Part shown: piece after piece, positions 24,076-34,422 of the stretch
Layout of the letters: each line of letters begins with the position of its first letter
Numbering within the stretch: the stretch's first letter is position 1
Assembly: GCA_021029095.1 (NCBI GenBank)
Contig: JAJOHG010000008.1
Coordinates: 744,001-808,000, forward strand
Source: Phellopilus nigrolimitatus
Taxonomy: Eukaryota; Basidiomycota; Agaricomycetes; Hymenochaetales; Hymenochaetaceae
DNA length: 64,000 bases
Direction of reading: 5' to 3'
Translations under genes and position numbers: made by a program
Notes under the pieces: model-generated
Databases searched by the model: none
Told to the model about the DNA's origin: nothing
The model's input: the letters and a program-made list of their open reading frames with translations, nothing else

Positions 24076-24995
24076 CTAAGATGACTGCGCTTTCTGAATC
24101 TGCTCATCCAACCAGTTCCACAGTTTCTCGCTTTCTCCATCGTTCGTAGCGGGCCTTCGATGCTTGACCAACACGTGCCCATGGGATAAGATACTGAAGA
24201 ACAAAGAAAGAAAAGAATCAGACGCCTGTCCTCATCTAGGGGTGAAGTCGGCAAGCGTACCTTGCCGCTGAAATCGACGGTCTCAGGCGATGTTCCTGCC
24301 CACAGCCGAGTGAGTGCGCCTAGAGCCGGCGGATGGCAAAGCCAGAAGAGTATTCTCTTCTCCATTCCGGTTGTGTACCGCTGGAGGCTGGTCCGTAAGT
24401 TTCCTTTAAAGTTTGACAGAAGTTAGTCAGCCAATTTAGTCTGGTACAAGTTGTGCGTGCTGAGCTTCTGACGCTTGGGCGTGTCTACCAGCGCCTCATA
24501 GTCTACGCGTGGCCAATTGATGAAGTCGTCACCACACGTGCCTTCCCCGTCTGCAGCGTCCTTCGCACCCTCGAAAAGCGCAGGGAGTAACAGCGTTGTG
24601 AAATAAGTAGAGGGGACCTGGACACGAATTTGATTTGCGAAAAAAAAAAGCAAAGGGACAACGTAAATTCTTACCGATCACGTTGGTTCCGAACTGCCGA
24701 TCGTACCCGTCTGTTGTGAGCTCCCTTACGGAAGGGTACACGACGCCGCTAGCCAAACGATAATGTCAGAATTCAAATCCGACAAGCAGGTAGGCCTATT
24801 TGTAAACGTACGCGTTGTTGAACAACCACATGCAGTTCCTTCTCCTTGCTGTACGAAGCGAAGCAGTCAAGGTCAATGCAAGTGGACGACTAGAGAGAGA
24901 TACTCGATAACGCGCCTCAAAAACTCCTCCTCCGCGGCCTGGCGAACAGAGGCCAAGCTGGCTAGGTCGAGCTGCAGGAAAATCGAGCGAGGCTT
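24076..24995 (-). pseudogene. truncated short-chain dehydrogenase/reductase relic
   Basis: Pieces of a fungal SDR (retinol-dehydrogenase-like subfamily) appear in order on the minus strand: FLQLDLASLASVRQAAEE (about 24960), the NNAG motif split by an intron (about 24830), VRELTTDGYDRQFGTNVIG (about 24710), STYFTTLLLPALFEG (about 24590), QTKLAD (about 24430), NLRTSLQRYTTG (about 24390), GALTRLWAGTSPETVDFSGK (about 24310), YLIPWARVG (about 24190), and a C-terminal helix to a stop at 24076. The Rossmann start with the Gly-rich NAD(P) loop is absent. The base count before NNAG is off by one, the position of the catalytic Tyr reads Leu before QTK, and the final helix is in another frame. It is therefore a dead gene, apparently cut by the F-box relic that begins on the other strand. 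Confidence 0.75.
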
Positions 24996-25089
24996 AGGCT
25001 TGTTCAGACAGGGAAAGTAATGAGGAGGCCTTAATCAAATTCAACGAGGTCCGTGTTCGCGTCCGTCAACTATTGAGCTGGATCTCACC

Positions 25090-26487
25090 ATGGTCGAGCA
25101 GGCGATACCAGTAAAGAGCAAAGAGAATTCTCTTCATGAATACAGAGCAGCTTTCGTTCGAGAAGCTGGACCGACAAGCAGACGCGCTGACGGACTGCAA
25201 GAAGGTCATAGATCTCGCTCCGGGCTTACGGGAGGTTGTCCGATCTCTGCGACTGTCCAGTGTCGTTTTCTGCAAACCTTCATCTCACAGAGGTACACAC
25301 ACAATCGGCACGTCTTTCTTCTTCAAGAAAAAAAGAAGCAGCCTGAAGCTTCACTGAAAATGGCGGAACCTGCCCTAAAGCGACTAAATGGATGGCTCGG
25401 AAACGAGAAGAGGCGTGTTGAGCTCGATGATATCTGAAGCAACAGGCGCTCAAGGACTTAGAACCTCCGCCCTGCGTCTTTGAAATACCAGCCGAGATAT
25501 GCGGCGATATATATTGTCCTTGCAGCAGATGGAAGCAGCGCGGATACGCTCGCGCTCACGCACGTCTGCCGAGGCTGGCTGGCTGGAAAAAAAAAGCATC
25601 CTCAACGTCCCCTCGCTATGGCAGCGACCGGCGCTCACACGGAAGACGAGTGTCAAGAAGGGCGATGCGTGGCTGCAACAGTCCAAAGGAAGTCTCGCGC
25701 GTCTGGAAATAAGCCGCAAAGGTTTCGATTTTCCGATCGGCGGCCAGCCATTACCGCTTACGACATGCGTTACAGATTGGTTCTGGGCGAGGCTTGAGAG
25801 TTATGAAAATGCACCTTACACCACCGTGAGATTAAGCTACTCGGTCGCTCAGTCTTGCTCTTGCTCTTCCCTCTGGCACGCCTGCGCAGCGCTCAGCTTC
25901 AGCTTCAGCTGCAGGCGCTCGAAGTGGGACTTCCCGGATGAACGCGCGCTCTGGGTCCAATGGAAACTCCTTTGGAGATCTAGTACATGTAGATTTGACG
26001 TGCTTATTCTTCGCTTATACGTGTTACGGAATGCTGGCTGGATCGGCGCATCATGGAAGACCGCCTTCTCCCGTGTACAGCCTTGACGACTCTCGGCATC
26101 CAAAAAAAAAAAAAAACGCACAATCGTCGCGGCCGGGGATATCCTCTCAATGCTGCGTGCGCAAAACCCTCTTCTCGAGACACACACCCCCTCGTTTCGG
26201 GCTATACACGCTTGCAGGAAATGACCCGATTGGAAGCACCGAGCCCGTTGGACTCGGTTGCCCTCCGTTACCTTCGTCTCCGTCGTCTCCGGGAGCACCG
26301 ATGCATATTGCCGCTGTCACTCAGTACAGAAAAAGCAGGGTCCCGGGCCGAGGACAGGCAGGCGCTGCCTCGACGTGGTACTGGAGCGATGCAGTCCCTG
26401 CCGCACCTCATGGAACTGAAATTTACTAGCTGCAGTCTCGAGCACCCGGAGCTAAAACGCATGTGCTGTGGCATGGCAAGGGCCTAA
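25090..26487 (+). pseudogene. broken TPR/F-box protein gene (Dia2/Pof3-like family)
   Basis: Homologues are SCF ubiquitin-ligase adaptors with an N-terminal TPR, an F-box and leucine-rich repeats. Here the parts are scattered over frames. A TPR unit reads KLDRQADALTDCKKVIDLAP (about 25160), with the next helix ASLKMAEPALKRLNGWL (about 25350). An F-box-like region has IPAEIC (about 25485) and, in another frame, SSADTLALTHVCRGW (about 25530). Then LTRKTSVKKGDAWLQQSKGS (about 25640), and near the end an LRR-like SLPHLMELKFTSCSLEHPEL (about 26395). Stops and frame changes separate these, and an A-run lies at 26102-26115. No contiguous product is possible. The family is often expanded and decayed in mushrooms, which fits. 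Confidence 0.7.
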
Positions 26488-26810
26488 CAATATTGCACAC
26501 ATGCTCCCATGTCCACTCGCGTACAGTACACGTATGTTACAAAAAATAAGGGCATTATCTTGGATATCATGCGCTTTCTTGCGCCCGCCCGGCTCACGCC
26601 CTCACTGGCATTTCTAAACACCTGAAATATGTACATCCCGTACTTTGCTCAGACAACGTGCTACACTCTCTCATGCGCCAGAGCTCCACGCCTTCCCCTT
26701 ATATGTATTATAATCGCCCGTGAGAACCAGCGCTACGTACGTACGTCCGTACGACGAGCAACGCCGATGCAACGCATTTAGCCAGCACACAATTAAAAGT
26801 CCAGCACGTC

Positions 26811-26852
26811 GGGTTCGGGTTCGGGTTCGGGGTCGGGGTCGGGGTCGGGGTC
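26811..26852 (+). repeat. GGGTTC / GGGGTC array
   Basis: Three to four GGGTTC units followed by about four GGGGTC units. G-runs at 6-base spacing could form a G-quadruplex on the plus strand. The complementary-sense motif (CCCGAA)n occurs at 32742-32769. Confidence 0.8.
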
Positions 26853-27191
26853 CAGCGGCTCGCTCTGGGGGACTTGCTCGGGTCCGGGTTTGGAAACGTG
26901 AGCCGATTCGTCGCGAACACAACAGACTGCTTTGCTAGGTTTTTTCGTATGTTGCGGAATATGCGTGCATCCCGGTTGTTTTCAGGTGTGCATGTAGATG
27001 TAGATGTAGATGTAGATAGGAACAGCGGCTTGGCAGAATAATATAATTATAAAATAACATATGCAGTATTTGGCCAGGTGGGGTGTGCGCCGGAAGCCGG
27101 CAGAGGGTCATATACATGTATCATATGAATTCGTTTTCTGGATGTTGAGGAAAAGCGAAAGGAAGGAAGGAAGGAAAAGCAAGTCCGGTGA

Positions 27192-27240
27192 GACAGGCAG
27201 ACGGACAGACAGACGGACGGACAGACGGACAGACGGACGG
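27192..27240 (+). repeat. GACAGACGGAC simple repeat
   Basis: Interrupted tetranucleotide array of CAGA/CGGA units, a decayed microsatellite with no coding role. Confidence 0.7.
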
Positions 27241-28139
27241 GATCTGCAGACGTTTTCTGGTATGACGCGTTATTTGCTTCCGCCTGGCTGCCCGCGGTGT
27301 GCCTGCCTTGCCCGTCCCGTCCCTACTTACGTACGTACGAACATGTATCTTCCTGGTCGCCGCGGGCAGCGCGCGCCTTCCATGCTGTATGTACGTGTCG
27401 CTAATTATCGATACGTGTCGCGCGATATGAATATGATATGGGATATTGCGAAGGTTTGAAGCGACCCGACGAGGCGGAACGGGCCGAGCGGCCACGGCCG
27501 GGGAGGCGGCGCGATCGCCCGCGCTAGGCCCGGTATGTGCATATTGCACGCCAGCGCAGACGGACTATGGACTAATTGCCGGGAGTTGGCGGGGCTGCTT
27601 TGGGTTGCCGACTGGAGGGGACGTGGGCATGGTGAGCGAAGTGAATAGAGATAGCGAGCGTCCGAGGGAAGAGGAAGAGGAGTGTGTGTGCGCGAAGATT
27701 TAGGGAGGGACGAGAAGGGCGGGTGGGATACCGGCATGGGCTCGGCTCGGCGGGGGCGCGCGTGTCGCGCGGAGACGAGGAGGTTAATCCTCTGGCAGAA
27801 AGGCGAGCGCCGAGAATGAATGAATTGGCGCACAAGGCTGCTTCGGGTCGTACATGGATTAATGAAATCAGGCCCCCATCTGCTGCTGCTGCAGCGGCGC
27901 GCCTGACCGGGCCCCGACGGTCGTAGAAGCGGTAGCACCGGGAGCCTCGAGGCACGCGTGCAACGCTATGGCGATGGGCGACGGGCGACGGGCGACGGGC
28001 GAGCGAGCGGGAGAACGATTGCGAATCCGGGGAGGCAGGCAGCCTATATGCGTCCTCGCGCGCTGTCAGTCACCGTCCGTCACCGACAGGCAAGACAAGA
28101 CAGACACGCGCTTCTGCTCGCCCTCGCCCCCCAACTCCA

Positions 28140-28262
28140 ACTCCCCCATCACCGCCCGTCTCCTTCCTTTCTTCCCTCGCTCCTCCTTCTTCTTTCCTCT
28201 TTCTCTCTCCCTCTCTCCCTTTCTTTTTTCTTTCTCTCTTCTTTCTCTCCTCCTCCTCACCC
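28140..28262 (+). promoter_or_regulatory. pyrimidine-rich leader of the G-alpha gene
   Basis: Over 100 bases almost purely C and T (TTCTTTCCTC-type) directly upstream of the ATG at 28274. CT-rich blocks are common just upstream of transcription starts in expressed fungal genes. Confidence 0.5.
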
Positions 28263-28273
28263 GCCCCCCGAAA

Positions 28274-31200
28274 ATGGTCTCCGCGAGCGCCAAGCGCCGC
28301 GCCGCCGCCGCGAGCGCGCCGGACGTCGTCTACGACGACCGCGGCGAACCCGAGCGCGCGCGCATGCTGCTCCTCCGACGACCCCCTCACGCGCGCCCTC
28401 GCGCCGCCGCCCGGCGAGTCCCCGCCCCAGCGCGCCGCGCGCCTCGCCGCCGAGGCCGACGCGCGCCGCATATCGACCTCATCGACGAGGAGCTCAACCG
28501 CCAGCGCGCCGCCGAGCGCAAGGGCCCGCGCCCCGTCAAGATCCTGCTGTTGGGTGAGTGCGACGCGCGCGGGGGGAGAGAGAGACGAGACGTGCTGATG
28601 ATTTCTGCCCTGCTGCTGCTGCTGCTAGGCCAGAGCGAGTCTGGTGCGTGGCATTTCCTCCTCCTCCCCGCCGAACACATTGACCGACCCTCTCGGCCTA
28701 TCCCTCCCTTTCTTTCTTTCTTTCTTTCTTTTTCATTATTATTATCATCATCATCATCTTCGGATCCTTTTCCCCCCTTTTCCCATGGAAAAAAACGCAC
28801 AGGCAAATCAACAACGCTCAAAAGTACGTTCCTCCCGCCCGCCGCTCCTCTACCTCCACCTCCTCACCTCACCTCCTCACCTCCTCACCTCCTCACCTCC
28901 TCACCTCTCCTCACCTCACCCGGTATCCGGTAATGGCCACCCACCCCCACCCGCGCGCCGCCAGACTTCCAGCTCATGAACTCCCCGCGCGCCTTCCGCC
29001 AGGAGCGCCTCAGCTGGCGCGCCGTCGTGCAGCTCAACGTCGTGCGCTCCGTGCGCCTCGTGCTCGACGCAGTCCAGGACGCCGCAGACGCCGCCGCCGA
29101 AGCCGCATCCGCATCCGCCTCCATCTCCATCATACCGCATCCGCTCCTGCATCCGCCTCGCCCATATCGCCCGCGTGCCCCAGTACCCTCACCCTCCAGC
29201 CCGCCCCTCGCCAATCCAAACTCAACCCCAAAACCAGGCGCAGGAGCAGCTCATCACCCCCGCGCACCTCGCGCTGCGCGCGCGCCTCCTGCCGCTGCTG
29301 CGCGCCGAGGCCGTCCTCCTCGCGCGCCTCATGCCCGTCGCCGCCGCCGCCGGCGCGGCGCTCCGCGAGATCGAGAACGCGCACGCGGGCGCGGGCACGC
29401 CGCGTGCGAGCGGCGACTCTGCCTCCGCGTCTGTCTCTGTCTCTGCGAAGAAGAATGGGGGAGGCGCGGTGGAGGCGGAGACGGGGACGACGGGGACGGG
29501 GACGACGACGACGACGACGACGACGACGGGCGGGAAGGAGGTGTCTGTGTTTGCGGGCTCGGCGTGGAAGACGGCCTTCACGCGCATGCTCAACAACTCG
29601 AGCCGCGCGAGCGCGGAGAAAGGTGCGTGCGTATGCTGCTGTCGGTGTCGCTGCCGCCCCCCGGTCCTCGCTCCTTTTTTCTTTACATCCATCCCCGGTT
29701 CTATAATCTCTCTCTTTTCGTCGAGGAGACCCCCGGACGGTATATTGATGGTTGTTTTTTCGCGGCAGGCGGGATCGGCGAGGACGGCATCGACTGGAGC
29801 GACGCGCACGACCCGACGCGCGTCCTGCACGCGTGCGGGCCGGACCTCCTCCAGCTGTGGGCCGACGAGCGCGTCCGCGCGCTCCTCCGCAGGAACAAGC
29901 TGCGCCTTGAGGAGATGCCTGGCTTGTGAGTCCCCACTTCTTCCGCTTTTGAACTGGACGGGAAATGTGATTGCGGACGTCGAATTTCGCATTATTTTTT
30001 GCATTGTTTTTTGTGTGTTTCGTTCGTTCGCCGGCCAGCTTCCTCGACTCGCTCGACCGCATCACGTCGCTCACGTACCTGCCCACCGACGGTGCGTGCT
30101 TTTCACACACGCGTGTCCGTGTCGCTGTCGCATCGCGTCTCTAACTAAAACAATCGGCCCCGCCCGCCCGCCGCGCGCGCACGCTAGATGACATCCTGAA
30201 GGCGCGCCTGAAGACGCTCGGCGTGACGGAGTACCGGTTCACGATGAAGGCCGGTGCGTCCCCCCTCTCTCTCCTGGCTGTCGCTGGTGGCCCGGCTCCT
30301 CACCTGCAGGCGGGCTTTCGGGCGCCGGATAGGCAACGCGGTGAGCCACGACTGGCGCGTGTACGACGTCGGGGGGCAGCGCTCGCTGGTGCGTGCTTGC
30401 GGTTGCGTGTTGCCCGCGCGTTTTTCGTCTGTTTGTTTTCTGTGTGCTTACTCGCTTTTGCTGTCTTGTTGTGTTTTCGCGTGCGCCGTCGGTGGTGCGC
30501 AGCGAGGTACGTCCTTTGGTCTCTGGTCTGCGCGGCGGGGCTGCGACGCTCATTTCTTCTCTCTTCTCATCTCTTCACGCTATCCCGCTCGCTCGCTGCG
30601 CGCCGGTGCTGCTGCCTGCGCGGGACAGCCGCCTGGGTGCCGTTCTTCGACGACATGAACGCGATCATCTTCCTCGCGCCGATCAGCTGCTTCGACCAGG
30701 TGCTCATGGAGGACAACAGCGTGAACCGGCTGGTGCGTCCTTCCTTCCTCCCTCCCTTTCTCTCTCTCTCTTTCCCGCGCCCTTCGCTGATATACGATCT
30801 ACGCATATCGCGTGTGCATCGCGTGTGTGTGCGCACCGCAGGAGGACTCCGTGCTGCTGTGGAAGAGCGTCGCGGCGAACCCGCTGCTCGCGAAGACGAA
30901 CCTGGTGCTCTTCCTGAACAAGTGCGACGTGCTGCGCGCGAAGCTGCGCGCGGGCATCCGCCTCGGCAAGTACGTGATCAGCTACGGCGACCGCCCGAAC
31001 GACTTTGAGCACGCGAGCGACTGTGAGTCCTGCGCTTTTTTCTTTTTCCCCTGCTACTGACTCTGACTTCTGACGCTGACGCGAACAGACCTCCGCCGCA
31101 AGTTCTATAATATCCACAACGACCACTCGCCCGAGCCGCGCCAGTTCTACAGCCATTTCACGTCCGTGACGGTGCGTGTATTATGCTCATCTGCCGTCTT

Positions 31201-32589
31201 GTCTACTTGTTCCCTTGTCCCCTCTTTTTTTTCTTTTTCCTAGTCGCGTTTCTATTTATTATTTTATTTTATTTTACGTCGGCGCGCGCGCGCGCTTCCG
31301 GGCTGCCAATGCGGCCGTCATTCATCTATCTCATGAGCTCGATCTCGAGACGCCCGTTTCGTTTCGTTTCGTGTCGTTTCGTTACCTCTGCCCTGGCTCG
31401 GCGAGATTGGCATTTGGCATTGAACCCATGCGTGCCTTGGGACGCCACTAACCGCCCGCCGGCTCCTTCTTCTTTTTTTTTTGTTTTTGCCTTTTCTTGC
31501 TCCCGCTCTCCCTTTCTCCGCCGTTGTTAGATTGAAGTCTAAGTTGGATTGGATTCTTGGGGATTTTTTGTTCCCCGCCCCTGCCTCTCCCTTTTTGTTT
31601 TGTTTTTGCTTTTGTTTTGTTGTATGCTGACTGCGTTCTGTGCACCGTTCGTTGGGTTTGTTTTTTCTTCGACAGGACACGAAGACGACTTCGGTCATCC
31701 TCGAAAACGGTGCGTGGTCTTTTTGTTTTATTTTTTTGGGGGCTTTCATTTGTTTGTTCTTCGCGTTGCCTTCCATGCCTTCCTCCTTTCGTCGTCGCAT
31801 CAGCTCACCCCCACGCGCCTCTTCTCGCCTTCCCCTCCCCTCTCCCCCTTCCCCCCCTTTCCCCCTATTTTCGGGGGCGCTTCTGGCCTTTCGTTCCCCG
31901 CCTTCGCGGGCTACCGGAGCTCGTCTTCCCCCTTTTGGCGCGCCTTCTTCTCGGGGGGTTCCATATCCCCTGTTCAGAGGCGCGGACGCGCGCCGCCGCT
32001 CCCGGGGCTGTCCCGTATGGATGTGGACCGCATTTTCTGTGTTCCGTTCTTTGGGGGACTTTGGGGGACAGCACCACCATCGCCACCATCATCACCATCA
32101 CCGTCATCGTCGTCGTCACGCGGAACCTGTTTGCGGCTGTTTGTTTGCTCGTTTTGTGTTTCTGCAGTTCTGCGCTGCGTTCCCCCCTTGTTATTTTGAG
32201 ATTGGGACAGAGGGTGTCGCGGCAGCGCGACCTTTTTTTTTGTCTTAGCGCTGGCCGCGGCTTTTAGCGCGCGATGGCTTCGGGGTGGTTCCTTGTTGTT
32301 TGCACGTCATCCCCCCTTTCTTCCGTCCCCCTCCCCCCTCTCTCTTTTTGGCCCTTTGCTTCCGTTTTAATCTATCTCTTTTGTCTCCCCCCCCCCCTTT
32401 CTCACTCACTTCCGCCGATCGGCTGCGCTTTGCTTTCGCGCGTTTTCCTTTCTCTGTTGGATGTTGAATATTGACGAATGAATGCCCCGCTGACACCGTC
32501 CTCTCTCTCTTTTTTTTTTCTTCGTTCCGCGGACAGTGGCGGACATGGTGCTCCGCGCGAACCTCAAGAACTCGCAGCTTATCGGCTAG
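28274..32589 (+). CDS. heterotrimeric G-protein alpha subunit, Agaricomycete-expanded type
   Basis: GTP-binding switch protein of membrane receptor signalling. All G motifs are found: P-loop GQSESGKSTTLK, switch II DVGGQRS (about 30370), NKCD (about 30920), and the C-terminal DTKTTS loop with the end ADMVLRANLKNSQLIG. The P-loop is split over two micro-exons, 28629-28643 (15 bases) and 28803-28823 (21 bases). Its GQS start replaces the usual GAG/GTG, as in the divergent mushroom G-alpha set. The helical domain is enlarged by low-complexity inserts, including nine Thr from an ACG repeat near 29500. Introns 31172-31675 (504 bases) and 31710-32536 (827 bases) are very long for this genome and pyrimidine-rich. 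In exon 1 the conserved-looking reading (DDPLTRALAPPPGESPPQRA) lies one frame off between about 28370 and 28470, while both ends fit the ATG frame. No myristoylation Gly follows Met. Exon borders in the helical domain are approximate. Confidence 0.88.
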
Positions 32590-34422
32590 GCGCGGGGCCG
32601 ACGCCGACGCTGACGCCGGCTCGGCCGGCTGCTGCAGCGGGCTGCGCCCGCCGCCCCGACCTCCGACCTCCGACCTCCGAGTCCTTCCTGCAATCTGTTT
32701 CTCGCTTTCGCTTTATTTTTCGTGAACCACCATACCGCACGCCCGAACCCGAACCCGAACCCGAACCCGCGCATCGCATCGCATGCTGCCGCACTCGCCT
32801 GTTGTCCCGATACAATATTTTATGTCTGCACGACCCCCCGCCCCGCCTCACCCGCTCCGCCTTCCACCTAGATCCGACGGTCGCCGTTTCGTCGTCACGC
32901 CCGGTTTCTTCTTTTTCCGCGAGCTTCTTTACACCCGCTTTTCGCATGTGCCGCTTTTTCTTTCCCTTTTTCCTCTTCTTTTCTTTTTGTTTGTTTGTTT
33001 GTCTCTTTGTTTGCGGCCGCCACCCCGCCTGCAACCCCCCCCCCCCCCCCCCCTTCGTAATGCGCCCCCCGCGCGCCCCCGCCGCCTGCTGTCGCCTGTT
33101 GTATCTACACTAGCTGCCCCCCCTCCCTCCCCTCGGGCCGCGGGGCGCTGCCCCATCGCTCTGCTGTACCTACTAATGAATCTCTTGTGCGCCCGCCCGC
33201 CCGCCTGCTGCGAGAGAAGGAGAAAGTGAGGCGCACTCTGCGTGAGTGTGTATGGCTGAAGGAGAGAGAGAGAGAGGTGCTGCGCTGGAAGCTGGCGGTG
33301 TGGAGGCTGTGAAACTGATAGAGATGGGGAAAAAAAGGAAATAAGGAAATAAGGAATGAGGAATAAGGAATAAGGAATAAGAGACGTGGATGGGGGTTCC
33401 ATTTTTACTTGAGGGTTTTGGATCGGGGGGCAGAACGTGTGTGTGTGTGTGATATGCACCGCTCAGGCTAGCTAGCAGCGCTAGCTTGCATACGCGCAAA
33501 GACGACAAGAGCGCGTTCGGGCGCCTGTGGAGCACGGACGACGGCAACGCGGCGACGGCACCCTCTGATACGACTGGACACGCACATATTCGGGAGGACG
33601 ATGCTGGGACGCAGGCTGCCTTGTTACATTTACAATTTACAATTCACAATTCACATAGCGTGCGCGGCGCGGCCCTGATCGACCCCCCGCGCGTCGATCC
33701 CGCGCGGCGCGCATTAAATTTATATTCTACGGTTGGTGTTGGGGAGCTAACACACGGCCGCTCGCGGATAAAGTGCGGCCTACGTAGACATAGACATACG
33801 TAGGCGGAGCGTCGCCGGGCCCGCGAGAGGAGCGCGAGCCCTCTCGAGGCAGCCGCTGCCTCCGACTCCGACTCCGGCTCGCGGAGCCGGAATTGGCGCC
33901 GGGAGCGCGTGCGTGCATGCGCCGGTCCAGGGCTGAGTCCTCGAGCAGCGTCGCTTTCGGTTCGCGTGGGCGTACGGATGGTGTTTGCAATGAATTCGAA
34001 AGCTATAGAACGATAATTACATAAGAGTCGATGGCTCGGTGGCTGGCTGGCTGGCTGACGCGCTGTCCGGTGCACGCGCTGGTGGAGGCTGCTCAGGCGT
34101 CCAGAGGAAAGCGCGCGATCTAAGGGGAATGGCAATGGGCAGGTTATAAATAAATAAACTTACATCGCCGCAAAGAATAGGACGGACACAAAGTGTGATG
34201 CCGGCGTTTGCCGCAGATTGGCGCTCCGAGCTTCAAGTTCCGACGTTTTCTGCAAGCAAGCTGGACACTGCAAATTTGCATGCCTGTCGCACCAGCCAGT
34301 GCACTCTGACTCACTTCTGACTCCCTCCCCCAAATATACACACACGCCCAGCTACCCGACATGCGATAAATCTATCCATAGTCCTCCCTTCTCATATATC
34401 TGACCGCACACCCGAGTCTGCA
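32590..34422. other. gene-poor stretch rich in simple sequence
   Basis: Includes (CCCGAA)n at 32742-32769, a T/C-rich block (about 32900-33010), a run of about 20 C (about 33034-33054), a GAATAAG run (about 33340-33380) and AATTTACAATTCACAATTCAC (about 33630-33655). No conserved coding is seen. 34330-34422 is likely the ORT1 leader. Confidence 0.45.
32742..32769 (-). repeat. (CCCGAA)n array
   Basis: Four to five CCCGAA units in the 3' flank of the G-alpha gene. This is the same motif as the GGGTTC array at 26811 but with its G-rich strand reversed. Confidence 0.75.

Larger units (their letters stand above)
26488..28139. other. gene-poor GC-rich stretch with simple repeats
   Basis: Between the F-box relic and the G-alpha promoter I see no gene. 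Notable sequences: the GGGTTC array (26811-26852), a GATGTA run (about 26993-27016), GGAA (about 27160-27178) and GACAGACGGAC arrays (about 27192-27240), and GGCGACGGGCGAC near 27974-28005. Long open frames on both strands reflect GC content. Confidence 0.45.

Noticed and set aside
27121..28137. Several 130-180 codon ORFs on both strands
   Set aside because: GC-rich, stop-poor DNA crossing simple repeats. No domain, and no preferred strand or frame.
31318..32267. Overlapping long ORFs within the G-alpha introns
   Set aside because: They lie entirely in pyrimidine-rich introns bounded by GT/AG sites that join conserved G-alpha exons. Composition is Phe/Ser/Pro on one strand and Lys/Arg/Glu on the other, typical of T/C-rich DNA.
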